The notes beneath the pieces are model-generated. The model searched no databases. It was not told the DNA's origin and worked only from the letters and a program-made list of their open reading frames with translations. The position numbers and the translations under genes were made by a program. Source: Zygnema cylindricum (lineage: Eukaryota; Streptophyta; Zygnematophyceae; Zygnematales; Zygnemataceae). From it: 64,000 bases of DNA. Within the stretch, counting starts at the first letter, position 1, and the number at the start of each line of letters is the position of its first letter. Positions 33,855 through 46,156 of this stretch are shown here, in pieces. Location: the NCBI GenBank assembly GCA_037447655.1, contig JBBHKE010001484.1, forward strand, positions 1 through 64,000, written 5' to 3'.

Positions 33855-35775
33855 CCCCATTATCACTTCTCACTCTCTTTATAGTTGTCTCATGAAGCTT
33901 TTCACTCCATAATTTATACTTTTTAAAATAAGCTGACGCCTCAATTTTATTTTTCAAGTAATATACTCTAGAGTATCTAGACCAATCATCAGTGTTAGTA
34001 AGCATAAATCATTTCCCTCTAACTGATGACACTTTGGCCGGTCCCCCTATGTTTGTATGAACTAGATCTAAGACCTTTTCACCCTTATATGTTGCGGTGT
34101 TTGGAAAAGCCAATCTGTGAGCCTTACCTTGAGCACATCCACTACAATTTTCCAAAGTCTCATTGTCTTCAAAATGTAGTCCCTCAACTACACCCATTTT
34201 CTTCATTACTTTCGAACTATCTAGATGCACATGTCCCAATCTTTTATGCCAAATCATCAAATCACTTACACCAACATAGTAAACTCTCGTCTTTCCAATA
34301 CTCAAATTCAGCCTAAACATTCCTTGGCTACCATTTTCAGTTGTGAAGTACACTTCATTCTCATAGCTAGCAACAAAGACTCCTTTCTTAGTACTAGTCT
34401 CAAAAGCCTTATCATCTAAGACCGACGTAGAGATAAGATTCTTGTTCAACTCTTGAATAAAAATAATGTTAGAGAAAAGTAACTATGGAAGTCTTTCCAT
34501 CAACTAAGACTTTCAGATCCACAAATCCCGCTAAATTTGTGGTTACTATTCTCCGATCCCCATACTCTTTCTCTACAATACGGATCTTTCTCATTCTAGT
34601 AAACAATGGTTTTTCCCTTCACATAAACATAATCAAGAATCAATAATCCATCCTTCTTCATGAACTTCTTTTACTCCACCGAAATCACACTTTTGCCTTT
34701 TTAGACTCTCCGTCTCATCTTTCACCTCCAACTCCTTGGTGAGAAAAAGTTCTCCTTCGTCTTCATCGGAGTCCTCTTCCATAACTTATGTTGCCACAAA
34801 TGCATTATTCTTTCTTGCGACGGGTTTTTTGGTCTGCTCCTCCTTCAATCCCAGCTTTGTCAGTTTATTACACTCCGCCATGTAATGTCCCAGATTCTTA
34901 TAGAAGTGGCAAAGCCTCTTCGGAGGCCTCAATCCAGATTCGCCTGATTGGTTTCCTCTACTTCCTCCACCAAAGTTTCCATAAGGTTTTTTGCCATCCT
35001 TATCCCCCTAATTAGTTCTAGCAGCCAATGCTTGAACACTCTTTCCCTCCTCTCCAAATCTCAATTGTGCTTTTCTGAACCAAATTCATCCCCACAACGG
35101 AGTTCTTGATCCATCGATGATTTGGCAAATCTCGAACCCTGTTAACAATGAATTCATAATCATCTGGGATTTTTATTAACAACGTACTCACCTTCTTTTT
35201 CTTCGTCTCCTTTTTCCCTACACTCTCCAACTTCATTAATAATCTGGCCAAGTTATTACAAAAATCTAACATCTTTCCCCCTTTGTACACATATGTTTGT
35301 ACCTTTTGATCTGCCAGCTTCTCCTGCTGAATCGTACCACTCTTGTAAATGTTGACAAGAACCTCCCACAACTCGTCCGCCTTGTCCACATGAAGAAGAG
35401 GTGTAGCCATTGCTTTAGTGAGACGCCCGAGAATAGAATGAACCGCCACGGTATTGTTGAAATCCTAGATTTCAGTATCATTTGCCTCGGTTTTTTGAAC
35501 ATTTACTACCAGAACCGATCCAGTAGCCATCGGAGTGAGTTTTTTTTCCCATTCTCCTTCCTTGTGTTTGACACGATGCTTTTTCCAACATCTTCTACCA
35601 CCTCTGCCCCCAAAAATCCTCTTCTGAACTGAGATCCTTCAAACCTTGGTGGAACTCCCAATTTTGCGGAGGGCCGACGCACACGACCACTAACAATGCC
35701 CCATAACCGTTTTTCAAACATTGCACCCCTCATCATGGTTTCCCAATAAATTAACCTTGTACCTCTGAGATAATA
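33855..35775 (-). pseudogene. Copia fragment E: gag, protease and integrase start
   Basis: Minus strand. Gag from 35775 (IYWETMMRGAMFEKRLWGIV) through 35018-35449 (TPLLHVDKADELWEVLVNIY, KGGKMLDFCNNLARLLMKLE). A zinc knuckle near 34900 has its second Cys changed to Tyr (CHFYKNLGHYMAEC). A protease start, WIID, lies near 34660. 34009-34449 is the integrase zinc domain (WHKRLGHVHLDSSK … CSGCAQGKAHRLAFP) and first catalytic segment, with Asp to Asn (HTNIGGP). Cut off at 33855 by LTR G; RT and RNase H are missing. Confidence 0.8.
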
Positions 35776-36519
35776 ATTGCACTATTGACTTTAGTAATGA
35801 ATAAGTCTCACTTGCACTATTAACTTTGGTAATGAATAAGTCTCACCCTGAGACGCAAAAACTCTGACAGACTAAACCCATGTGTAGCCTCGACTTCCGT
35901 GAGTTGGGAGCAAAAAAAATCACTGACATTGCTCACCTGAGCATTAAGTTATGGTTGGCCAAAGTTGGCTTATAAATACAGATGCACTTTGGGAGAGAGG
36001 CGGAAACCTAAATTTTTCTAAGTCCTAAACTCCCTCTCTAAGCCTACTACTAGTGTATCTAACCAATCAAAAGACTATAAGGTACTAGAAAGTACAGGTT
36101 GTATATTACTTCTTGTACGACCATAGTACGACATGGCCGCTTTGCGGGCGCGTGTCTATTCATGAGCCGAAGTTTCTTGTCCGTAATATCCTCTGTCTCA
36201 ACTTAACCAACCACGTGTCACCCGCCAACATCTAGTCCGCAAAACCACCACAATTTCGTTTCGGTACATCGGCTCTTATGTGAGCCATTCAATCAAATCC
36301 GGACATTTGATTTCGTCGGTCGAAATTAAATGTCGTTTCATATATTCAGTGTGATTCGGATTTTGCGCAAGCCGAAACATTTCTATGTTTGATTCGTCCC
36401 GTAAACTGCTAAACGAAAAAAACCGTAACGTAATGTTTAAATATTATTCACACCCATTATACTTTAACGATCTTCAAGACCTAAGGGATAAGACTAACGG
36501 TTATGCCGTAAGGTGACTT
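35776..36519 (-). repeat. Fragment E 5' LTR, left part
   Basis: Shares with Copia-1 and D the succession of LTR landmarks (GTTATGGTTGGCCAAAGTTGG, CTTGTACGACCATAGTACGAC, CCACGTGTCA, a tRNA-like start near 36480). Begins with a 35-bp tandem duplication (35777-35846). Interrupted at 36519 by Copia-B inside the tRNA-like module and continues at 48637. Confidence 0.65.
35777..35846. repeat. Tandem duplication, 35-bp unit
   Basis: TTGCACTATTGACTTTAGTA … GTCTCAC repeated once with two mismatches. Confidence 0.85.
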
Positions 36520-37484
36520 TGTTGATCTATAACCACAGTAGCAGGAGTTGAGCCAGCGGCACTAGTAGTGGAAGTAGACATCTAAACAGAAGCTATCAAG
36601 CACCCTACTCAACAGCCAATTTCAAGATGTAATAGAATGCAACTCTGTGAACTATGCGAACTCAAATTTGCATAATAAAGAGTAAACACAAAAAACACTC
36701 CTCAAAGTTTCAACTCAATTTATCTAGCCAACCATAGAGGATGTTCACACTACAGACTCACAAAAATCGCCTTTAGTAGATTAATATCCCAAGACTCGAT
36801 ACTAAATTTGTCCAAGTCCTAAACTATATACCACAAAGAGTATCTACCGGCACACTAATCAAAGTGACTATACACAGATGTCCCGCTTTCAACAAAATAC
36901 TAAAACTACACTGAAAGTATTACAAACCTAATTTTTCCATTTCTCTAAATCAAAATAGTGCGACACAATTTTAAATTAGCTAAACTACAAATCCTTGTTT
37001 CCAGATATTTACAAATAGAAGACCATACATTAAAAGTTCTTGGCACTTAGTCAGTAGTGGTCTATAACATTCGGCTGACTGTTGTAGTGTAGTACGAAGC
37101 ACTTGATACCGGCCAAGTGTTTTTCGTCACTTGTGGACCCTTCTGAATGACGTCCGTCATTTCAAGGTCAATCAACGACTCTTCTTGGCTGACCGTACCA
37201 TACTTCTCCATATATGTGGTTTGCATTCCGTTCGTCCGATTTCATCAATCTGCTCATCAATCTCCCGACACGTGTAACTAGTCATCGACGCTATTCCGTG
37301 AAACCTGAAACAACCTTTCATGACGACGCGTGTCCAACTGGCCGTACAGTACACTCTCTTAGTCTTCCGTTACTGTAACACTATTAGAGGTAAGTATTAC
37401 ATATTTCTATTTGCCAAAACAATCTAAGTACTTAATTCCTTCTCACAGCTCTATATACTGAGTAAAGATTTTCAATTTCAACAC
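36520..37484 (-). repeat. Copia-B 3' LTR
   Basis: 965 bp. Plus-strand ends TGTTGATCTATAACC and CAATTTCAACA. Highly similar throughout to 47655-48631. Confidence 0.9.
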
Positions 37485-38663
37485 TTCCCTAAATCTTTAG
37501 ACACATTCTCTCACTTAACCCAATAGCCTTTCTATAGAAGTGCAACTTAGGAGCAGGAAGGGGTTTGGTTAGCATGTCAGCAACCATTTTCTCATCGCGT
37601 AAATAACACAATTATAACACTATTGCAAACACATTTTCTCTCAAAAAGTGAAGTCTGACATCCATGTGCTTGCTCTTAAAATGATGAATCGGGCTAGTAG
37701 CAATAGCAATGGCTGCCTGGTTGTCACACCAAATAATCTGTGGACCTGTTTGCATGTATCCAAGTTCTTGCAAAATGGACTTAACCCATAGGAGTTCTTT
37801 GAGTGCAGAAGCTACTACCATGTACTCTGACTCCATTGTAGACTGTGTTTTAACCTTTTGCTGCCTGCTGCTCTAGCAGCAAGTTCTATCTCGGATCTTT
37901 AGGACGAAGCCGGTTGTGGATTTTTGGCTTGACATATCCCCATAGCTGGCGTCAGTCCACGTCTGTATTTTCACTTCTCCTCCTCCGAGTATCAGCTTAA
38001 GATCTCGAATGCCTGCAAGATATCTCAAAACTATTTTTACAGCTTCCCAGTCTGCCCTCTTAGGGTTTTGCAGACTTCTACTTAGGACTCCCAGTCTGCC
38101 CTCTTAGGGTTCTGCAAACTTCTGATTAGGACTCCTACAGCTGCTGCAATGTCACGTCTCGTACAATTCATGAAGAATATGAGACATCCCACTTCCTGTC
38201 TATAAGGCTTTGAAGCTATAAACTCTTCCTCCGTTGACTCTAGGCTCTCACTAACCATTATGTCTGAATTTGACTCACTTCCATCAAGCTTATGTCTGAA
38301 TTCCATGGGAGTTATAGATCCTTTTACATCTTTCATTTCAAATTTTTCCAGCGTATAACTTTATGCTTCTTTTTGGGTTAACATAATGAGTTTTTTGTTT
38401 CTGTCTCTCTCTACCTGTATTCCTAAGATATACTTGAATACACCAAGATCTTTCATCTCGAACCACGACCTTAAAGCCGCTTTAATTCGATTTATGTCAT
38501 CCATAGACTTGCTCATTAAAAGCAAGTCATCCTTATATACAACAATATAAAGAATCCCATCCACCCCTTGCAGTACATACACTGAGTGATCTGAACTAAT
38601 CATTTGCAATCCTAGTCGTGTAAAAGATTCATCTAGTTTTAAGTTCCATTGTTTAGGGGCTTG
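37485..38663 (-). pseudogene. Copia-B RT C-terminal part and RNase H
   Basis: 38361-38690 (only the part below 38664 belongs to B) encodes QAPKQWNLKLDESFTRLGL, SSDHSVYVLQ and VVYKDDLLLMSKS; the YVDD box has become YKDD. Then YILGIQVERDRNKKLI. 38082-38336 gives CLIFFMNCTRRDIAAAVG. 37612-37836 gives RNase H: MESEYMVVASALKELLWVKS and SPIHHFKSKHMDVRLHFLRE. A 44-bp tandem duplication at 38046-38133 breaks the frame. The codons upstream of QAP lie at 44596, on the far side of Copia-C. Confidence 0.85.
38046..38133. repeat. Tandem duplication, 44-bp unit, in Copia-B
   Basis: CCCAGTCTGCCCTCTTAGGG … CTTAGGACT repeated at 38090; frame-disrupting. Confidence 0.85.
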
Positions 38664-39547
38664 TGTTGTTTTGAAAGCTTTAGTCCTCACTAATCCTCAT
38701 AGGTGAGGGGAGTGTTTTCTCAGTACTTAGAATATTTTGTGAAAGTCTGGTTCAGTATGTACCACAATTAATGTTACAGTTAACAACGAGGGAGTTCACG
38801 GTGTGACACACTTTAGGACACGCGCCGTAAAAATAAAGATGCGACGCTTTACAAAGAGTCGGTCTTACTATTCAGACTCACTCTAAAGACCGAGGTGTCA
38901 CATAAAGTTTCATCTTGAATGAAACTTTGGAAGGACGGACGTTGAATATTTGCTGCCAACGGAAGGTAGTCTTTCGAGACCACGTCTATTATTATCTGAC
39001 GTGTTCTTTACAGTGCATTGTGACGTTACTTACTTCTAGTTTGTACAGAAGCGTGTTTTGTTTGATTAATGTTCTAGTTCAGATTCATTTTGTATGACAT
39101 ACCTTGAGATATTCAGGTATCCTCCTTAGGACTGGTAGATATTATTGATTCATGGCTGGTATGCCTCCTTAGCTTATTTAGGGTAGTAAGTGGCTACTAG
39201 CTCTTAGAAGAATAGATCTTTTAGGTATATATATGTAGGACTTTGCCATTTCAGATTTAGGAACTTGTGTATGAAAATTAGGCTGTGTCATTTTTGATAT
39301 CTTTGACTGAGATCATTTCTCACATCTGTTTGCAAATTTTGTGTGAATTTGCACTTGTGTTCCTTTGTGTATTATCTGCATTGTGTCATATTTGTAGGCC
39401 ATTTGGTTGCCTAATTTATCTTTGGTTGTGTTCCAAAGTTGTGTGTTTTTTTGAGCATCTGTGAGAGCTTCTTGCTTATCTGAATTCTATGATGACCACT
39501 CCAGCATCAACTTCATCTTCAGTTGGTGTAGCAGTCACAGAACAACA
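38664..39547 (+). repeat. Copia-C left LTR
   Basis: 884 bp. Its last ~60 bp contain the gag ATG (39489) and code for MMTTPASTSSSVGVAVTEQQ. Confidence 0.9.
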
Positions 39548-40976
39548 GGTCACGGGCCCACCCTCACGGATTCCAGTTTTGATAGAAGGAAATACATCTA
39601 TTGGTCTGATTTGGTTGAGTCTTATTTCACTCAAGTTAAATTATTTGATGTAGTTGATGTCAACATATCTGAGACTGAAACATCCTGTATGGGAAAAATC
39701 ACCAAGCACTGCATTTGTTGAAGTTAATGATCTCAGAAGATTTACTTATGTCACATATCAAAATGAAAAAGGCATCAGATATCTCGTCTTCCCTGAAAGC
39801 CCTCTATTTAAAAACTAATGATCAACATGAAATTATTACCGCTGGGAATATTTATGATTATAGGTATACAGGAGGAAACATGGTTGAATATTCTAATAGC
39901 CTTAGGCTTTTATTGGCACAAAAATCATGCTCAGGGGGGAACATCTCCCCTCATCATCAGGCTATGATTCTTATGCGAGGTCTTCTTGAGGAATATAAAG
40001 GAGCCTCAGCAAATTTAAGAAAGTTGGATAACTCAACTTGGAACTTATAACAGCTATAGAACTAGTGTTAGAGGAGGAATCCAGTGTTGCAGCTTTTAAT
40101 CCAAGAAAATCATCTGTAGCTTTTAATGCACAGTATCAAGGAAACGGATCTCAAGGTTACCAAGGTTTTCAGCTTTATAACAAGTGTGTCTACTGTTACA
40201 ATCAAGGACATCTATACAAACAGTGTCCTAAGTTTCTTAAAGCTTGTGAGAGAGGTGTGTTCAGAAATGGATGGAGGCCAAGAGGGATCTACACACCACA
40301 AAAGACACCACACACACCACCAACTCTTCTTTCCAAAACCGAAGCATTTTCAGCTGATATATTGGAATCGGAATCGGTTGACAAAGGGAAGGCGTTGGAT
40401 GTTGTCAGTTTTCCAAAAACTGATGACAATGAGTTCTTTGCCCTTGCAAAAGTGATGGAGGGAGACAAAGACCATGGGTGGATCATGGACTCCGGGAGCT
40501 CATCCCATATGTGCTGGAACAAAGGTTCCTTCACTGATCTGCATCTTATTCCAACAAGGCAGATCTATTATGCTTGTGGTGCCACAGTTGAAGCAAAGGC
40601 TCAAAGAACTATTATCCTTAAGTGTGAAATAGATGGACAAACACTTCTTAGAACTCTCTATGATGTATTGTATGTTCCTCAGTTCAAAAAAAACTTGTTC
40701 TCTACCTCAGTTGCAGAAAGTAGAGGCTTTGAAATACTTCAGAAACAAGGAAAGAAAATTGTCAGCAAAGAGGGAAGGGTTGTTGTAATGGGAACTAGAG
40801 GCCCAAACAATTTGTATCGGATGGACCTGGTGAATACATCTTCTTTTGCTTACTCCAATGTCTTATCTGATAATGTTTTGTGGCATAAGAGGTGGGGTCA
40901 TGTTCAATATGACAGATTACAAAATATTGTTAAAAATGATATGGTAGAAGGAGTTAAGCTTGGTCAGCAACTGTGA
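39489..40976 (+). pseudogene. Copia-C gag, protease and integrase zinc domain
   Basis: Starts in the LTR. YIYWSDLVESYFTQVKLFDV is the gag N-domain; 39715-40050 continues with MSHIKMKKASDISSSLKALY, YTGGNMVEYSNSLRLLLAQ and LMRGLLEEYKGA. Two frameshifts separate these from 40038-40976, which holds the CCHC knuckle CVYCYNQGHLYKQC, the protease active site WIMDSGSSSHMC (Asp-Ser-Gly intact), VPQFKKNLFSTSV and the start of the integrase zinc domain LWHKRWGHVQYDRLQ. The second zinc pair of the domain is decayed (TGA at 40974, just before it). Confidence 0.85.
39548..39562 (+). other. Copia-C primer-binding site (half initiator tRNA-Met)
   Basis: GGTCACGGGCCCACC directly after the LTR; two differences from the complement of the initiator tRNA-Met anticodon region. 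Translated in gag as VTGPP. Confidence 0.7.
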
Positions 40977-41945
40977 AGTATTTGAGATGGATGTGCTTTG
41001 GGGAAGCTTCATAAACTTCCCTTACCCAAAACTGCAGATTTTACAGCAACTAACATTTTAGAACTTATCCATTCACATATGTGGGGACCCTCCAAAGTAC
41101 CTTCTCTTGACGGCAGCAAATACTTTGTGAAATTCACATATGACTTCTCGAGTTTCAGCAGAATCTATTTTATGAAGGAGAAAAGGGAGGTCTTCACTCA
41201 CTTCTAGCACTTTCGAATATGGGGGGAAAAACTTCATGGTAGATCGATTCTCTCTTTAAAATCTGCTAATGTTGGGGAATATACTTCCAATGAGTTTGCT
41301 GCTTACTTGAAAGATAATGGTATATCTCAGCAGTTTACTGTGCCTTATACTCCTGAGCAGAATAGAATCTCAAAAAGGTTAAACAGAACTCTAACTGAGA
41401 GTGTTAAATCTATGATAGCTGATAAAGGAATAGATATTAAGTTTTCGGTTGAAGCTTACCAAACTGCAACATATATTAGAAACAGACTAGAAACTAGATC
41501 TGTTCAGGGAATGATACCTTATGAAGTGTGGACTAGCAGAAAACCAGAGGTCAGTCACTTCAGAGTTTTTGTTAGCAAGTGCTTTGTACTATACAATATA
41601 CCAAACTGGAAATTGAGTCTAAAGTCTAAGCTTGGAATCTTTATAGGATATGATGATGAATCTGTAGGATATAGAATATATTTTACTCAGAAACATACAT
41701 TCCAAATTGCTACAAATATTCAGGTGAAGGATGAGAGTGAATTCATAGACGTATTTAGTATAGATGAAAATGAAAAGAAAGAAAAACAACAAGAATGTGT
41801 CATCTTGGATCAAATTCCATTTCAGTCTACTACAGCTTCTAATTCTTCTTCTGCAGGAGTGCAAAATACTGGAGTTCCACCAACTATTGAACAACAAACG
41901 ACAAATCATCCTCATCTTCAAAGACCTCAAGTTGGAGGTCGATAA
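40977..41945 (+). pseudogene. Copia-C integrase core
   Basis: HKLPLPKTADF, then ELIHSHMWGPSKVP (first catalytic Asp changed to His), a TAG at 41207, SLKSANVGEYTSNEFAAYL (the second catalytic Asp of SDNGGEY lost), PYTPEQNRISKRLNRTL (third position Glu kept), GMIPYEVWTSRKPEVSHFRV and GIFIGYDDESVGYRIY. The Ser/Thr-rich tail leads to the RT linker. Enzymatically dead as read. Confidence 0.85.
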
Positions 41946-43567
41946 CCAAGAGTTCCAGCCTCAGATTTTCGGGGGGAAGAAGACATTGTTCTCGTTTAAA
42001 GGGAGAACAAGCGTTTAGCTCAATATGCTTTTTCTGCAAGCATCGGGGAGCCTCTTACCATTCAGGAGGCATTTTCTGTCCCTAAAAAAGATCATTGGAT
42101 CTCAGCTGCAAATGATGAGATGAGATCGATCATGGAAGCCCAAACGTGGGAGCTTGTAGAGCTTCCACCGTATCGGAAAGCCATTGGCTGCAAGTGGGAC
42201 TTCAAAGTGAAGCTCAACCCAGACAACACCATTGAAAGGTATAAAGCTCGTCTGGTTGCAAAGGGTTTTAGTTAGAAGGAAGGAATAAACTATAAGGAAA
42301 CCTTCTCTACGGTTGTCAAGTTTCCCACTGTAAGAGTCTTGTTGTCCTTAACTGCAATTGAGAATATGGAATTGCATCAAATGGATGTTGGAACTGCTTT
42401 CTTGCATGGAGACTTAAAGGAAGTAATTTATATGAAACAACATGAAGGGTATGTAGAAAAAAGAAAGGAAAATCTAGTCTGTAAACCGTTGAAGTCATTA
42501 TACGAATTGAAACAGGCAAGGAAAATCTAGTCTGTAAACCGTTGAAGTCATTATACGGATTGAAACAGACTCGACGACAGTGGAATTTGAAGTTAGATGA
42601 GTTTCTTACAATCTTAGGCTTTACAAGGATCAGCTTAGATCACTCTGTTTATGTCATGGAAGGAGATGATGGTGTGATTTATGTAGCAGTATATTTGGAT
42701 GATTTGTTGCTAATTAGCAAATCATTGAATGAGATAAACAAGATAAAAGCAACTCTGCATGCCAAGTTTGAAATGAAAGACTTAGGTGAAGCCAAGTATA
42801 TCTTAGGCATTCAAGTAGAGAGAGAAAAGAGTCAGAGAGTTATTTATCTCACTCGGAGAGAAGCCATTGGAAATGTACTTGAAAGATTTGGCATGGCAGA
42901 GTCAAAAAGGAGTGCCACTCCTATGGAGTTTAGGCAAAAGATGGAAGGAAAGGAGACAGATGGAGGAATGATTCTGGAAGATAATATGGAACTAGGGGAG
43001 TCAGAATTCATCTCCACGATTCTTTATCGACAAGTTGTTGGGAGTCTTATTTACTTCATGAACTGCACTCGTCCGGATATTGCAACGGCTGTTGGAGCTC
43101 TGACTAAAAGTCTTCAGAATCCGAAGAAATCAGATTGGGAGGCAACAAAACGAGTTCTGAGATATCTTGTAGGAACACGACATCTCCGACTGTCTTTTGG
43201 AGGAGATGAAGTGAATATCAGCACCTGGAGCGATGCGAGTTATGGTGATATGCCAAGCCGACATTCTACCATTAGATTCATTTTGAAGATTGGTAATGGT
43301 ACTTCATGCTGGACAAGCAAGCTCTAGAAGGTGACTGCTCAGTCAACCATTGAAGCTGAATACATGGCAACCAACTCAACTGTCAAGGAACTTCTTTGGG
43401 TAAAGTCTCTCTTACAAGAACTAAAATTTATGCAGTCTGGTCCTCACGTAATTTAGTGTGACAATCAAGCTGCTATTGCTTCTAATCCTAGTCATCATTT
43501 CAAAAGAAAGCATATTGATACTAAGTTACACTTTGTGAGGGAAAAGGTGATGGCCAGAATCCCAAAA
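41946..43567 (+). pseudogene. Copia-C reverse transcriptase and RNase H
   Basis: RT: EPLTIQEAFSVPKKDHW, IMEAQTWELVELP, YKARLVAKGF, MELHQMDVGTAFLHGDLKE, KSLYELKQA. A 53-bp tandem duplication (42465-42570) repeats the KSLYELKQA codons and shifts frame. The copy then continues TRRQWNLKLDEFLTILGF and VAVYLDDLLLISKS (YLDD for YVDD), up to WEATKRVLRYLVGTRHLRLS. RNase H continues to about 43560 (SNPSHHFKRKHIDTKLHFV) through a TAG at 43327. The normal C-terminal end is missing and is replaced by Copia-B flank sequence. Confidence 0.85.
42465..42570. repeat. Tandem duplication, 53-bp unit, in Copia-C RT
   Basis: AAGGAAAATCTAGTCTGTAA … AAACAG repeated at 42518 with very few mismatches. Confidence 0.9.
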
Positions 43568-43599
43568 TCTAGTTTTAAGTTCCATTGTTTAGGGGCTTG
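43567..43599 (+). repeat. 33-bp copy of the left target flank before the right LTR
   Basis: ATCTAGTTTTAAGTTCCATT … GGGGCTTG at 43567-43599 is identical to 38631-38663. The latter is Copia-B RT (minus-strand QAPKQWNLKLD) immediately left of Copia-C. Thus the sequence in front of both LTRs of C is the same, although only the left copy is true target DNA. The element's own polypurine tract is absent here. Confidence 0.85.
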
Positions 43600-44590
43600 T
43601 GTTGTTTTGAAAGCTTTAGTCCTCACTAATCCTCATAGGTGAGGGGAGTGTCTTCACAGTACTTAGAATATTTTGTGAAAGTTTGGTTCAGTATGTACCA
43701 GAATTAATGTTACAGTGAACAACGAGGGAGTTCACAATGTGACAAACTTCAATACACGCGTCGGTAAAAGGAAGATGAGACGCTTTACAAAGAGTCGATC
43801 GTGCTATTCAGACTCATTATAAAGATCGAGGTGTCCCATAAAGTTTCATCTTCAATGAGACTTCAAAAGGACGGACGATGAAGATTTGCTGCCAACGGAA
43901 GGTAGTCATCCAGGACCACGTCTAGTATTATTTCACGTGTTCTCTACATTGTACTGTGACGTTATTTACCTCTAGTTTGTACAGAAGCGTGTTTTGTTTG
44001 ATTAATGTTCTAGTTCACATTCATTTTGTATGACATGCCTTAAGATATTCAGGTATCCTGTGACGTTATTTACCTCTAGTTTGTACAGAAGCGTGTTTTG
44101 TTTGATTAATGTTCTAGTTCACATTCAATTTGTATGACATGCTTTAAGATATTCAAGTATCCTCCTTAGGACTGGTAGATATAATTGATTCATGGCTAGT
44201 ATGCCTCCTTAGCTTTTTTAGGATAGTAAGTGGATGCTAGCTCTTAGAAGAATAGATCTTTTAGGTATATATATGTAGGACTTAGCCATTTCAGATTTAG
44301 GAATTTGTGTATCAAAATTAGGCTGTGTCATTTTTGATATCTTTGACTTAGAATATCTCTCATATTTGTTTACAAATTTTTGTGTGAATTTGCACTTGTG
44401 TTCTTTTGTGTATTATCTGCATTGTGTCATATTTGTAGGCCATTTGGTTGCCTAATTTTTCTTTGGTTGTGTTCCAAAGTTGTGTGTGTTTTTTTGAGCA
44501 TCTGTGAGAGCTTTTTGCTTACTTGAATTCTGTGATGACTACTCCAGCATCATCTTTATCTTCAATTGGTGTAGCAGTCACAAAACAACA
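43600..44590 (+). repeat. Copia-C right LTR with 104-bp tandem duplication
   Basis: 991 bp versus 884 bp at left. The excess is explained by a direct duplication at 43955-44162 (unit starts TGTGACGTTATTTACCTCTA). Otherwise closely similar. Confidence 0.9.
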
Positions 44591-44595
44591 GCTTG

Positions 44596-46150
44596 TTTCA
44601 TCCCATACAAAGATTTTATTAGTTTACAGACTAAGGTTTCTTTCTTTTTTTCTGCATACATCTCTGGTTGTTTCATGTAAATGGTTTCTTCTAACTCTCC
44701 ATGCAGGAAAGCAGTCTTAACGTCCATCTGGTGGACTTCCATGTTTTCTATAGCAGCCAGACTTAGTAAGATTCTGACTTGTAAAATCTGACAACTTGAG
44801 AGAAGGTTTCCTCAAAATCAATACATTCTTTCTGATTGAAACCTTGCCTCCAGTCTGGCCTTGTACCTTTCAATGGTGTTATCCGGGTTGAGCTTTACTT
44901 TGAACACCCATTTGATGCCGATGGCTTTCCTACCCGCTGGAAGATCCACCGGCTCCCATGTGTGCGCCTCCATGAATGACTTCATTTCGTCGTTTACCGC
45001 CTCGATCTAGTGATTTCTCTCTGGTGATGAGAAGGCCTCCTGAATTGTTAGCGGTTCCGTTGTAGCTGCAGAGAAAGCAAAATGTGAGCTTGCTTGCATA
45101 CAGCTGCTGGTTCTTCTTCCCCTCGGAAAATCTGACGCTGAAATTGTTGGCAACCTGCGATTTGTTGTCCTAGTCTGAGCTGTGACAGGTGCCGAAACTG
45201 GATCAGGATTTGCCGGTTCCACACGTGTAGTAAGTTGTGTAGATGCCGGTGTCGAATTTGATCGTGCAGTAGGTGCTGCATCTGGTAGAGGAACTTGTGG
45301 AGATGTAGTTGTAGCCGATGACTGTGACTGAAAATAAACAGGTTGAGTATGTTGGAAGATCACATTCTTTTGTACCTTTCCTGTTTGTTCACCTTCGGTG
45401 TTTGCCAACGAATTAACCGAATCCTGTTCATCTTTCAACTGTATATTTCTGCATACAATAACTTTCTTCTTCTCTAAGACATATACCCTATAACCCTTTG
45501 CATTGTCATCATATCCCATAAAGATGTCAGGTAAGCCCTTAGCCTCCATTTTCTATTTATATTGGGATGTGTCTAAAACAAAACATTTGCTGCCAAATAC
45601 TCTAAAGTGACTAACATCTGGTTTCATTCCTATCCAGAGTTCATAAGGTGTAGTCTTAACCGTTCAATTTGCAATTCTATTTTTAATATATACCGCACAA
45701 TTGAGTGCTTCAGCCCAGAATTTCAAATCAAAACCTTTGTCTGCAAGCATAGACTCTGCACTTTCTGTTACCCTCCTATTTAGTCGTTGAGATAAACCAT
45801 TCTGTTTCGGTGTGTAAGGAACTGTCAAGTTATGATTGATACCTTCGTCGAGGATTATGATTGATACCTTCGTCGAGGAGAAACTGTTCAGATTCTTTTG
45901 AAGTATATTCTCCTCCGTTGTCCGATCTTAGTGCCAGGATCGAAACTCCATACAACATTTTCTACCCATTCCTTGTAGTGCTTGAAGTGTGTAAACACTT
46001 CACTCTTGTGCTGCATAAAATAGACTCTTGTGAACCTCGAGTAGTCGTTAGTGAATGTAACCATATAGTGGACACCTCATGTGATGGAACATGTGATGGA
46101 GCGAGAACATCCGAGTGGATAAGTTGTAGAACTTTGTTCGACTTGTGGTC
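44596..46150 (-). pseudogene. Copia-B RT N-terminal part and integrase
   Basis: Minus strand, the part of B on the right of Copia-C. 44596-45006: [21 protein letters not shown] and the RT start. 45007-45549: integrase C-terminal region (DIFMGYDDNAKGYRVYVLEK) and a Pro/Thr-rich linker ending PLTIQEAFSSPERNH. 45550-46150: integrase core in broken frames. 45831-45880 contains a 25-bp tandem duplication (TATGATTGATACCTTCGTCG). Confidence 0.8.
45831..45880. repeat. Tandem duplication, 25-bp unit, in Copia-B integrase
   Basis: TATGATTGATACCTTCGTCG plus AGGAT/AGGAG, twice in succession. Confidence 0.85.
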
Positions 46151-46156
46151 AGATTG

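Larger units (their letters stand above)
38664..44590 (+). mobile_element. Copia-C: LTR retrotransposon inserted in Copia-B RT
   Basis: Plus orientation, TGTTGTTTTG … CAACA LTRs, 5-bp target duplication GCTTG at 38659-38663 and 44591-44595. Insertion falls between the Gln-Ala and Pro codons of the conserved LKQAP motif of Copia-[12 protein letters not shown] is read upstream at 44596 and QAPKQWNL downstream. Copia gene order with clear relatives of all Copia-B domains. Several stops, a 53-bp duplication in RT and changed integrase residues make it inactive. Confidence 0.9.

Noticed and set aside
18644-36519. D (3' half) and E (5' half) as two halves of a single copia element.
   Set aside because: The missing stretch of integrase/RT is on neither side, the presumed target duplications (CTTTG and TGTAC) differ, and the LTR ends are not alike. 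I keep them as separate fragments.
38361-38690. Treating the whole open frame at 38361-38690 as Copia-B RT.
   Set aside because: The first ~9 codons are the left end of the Copia-C LTR read on the other strand; conserved RT sequence begins at Gln-Ala-Pro, exactly at the insertion point.
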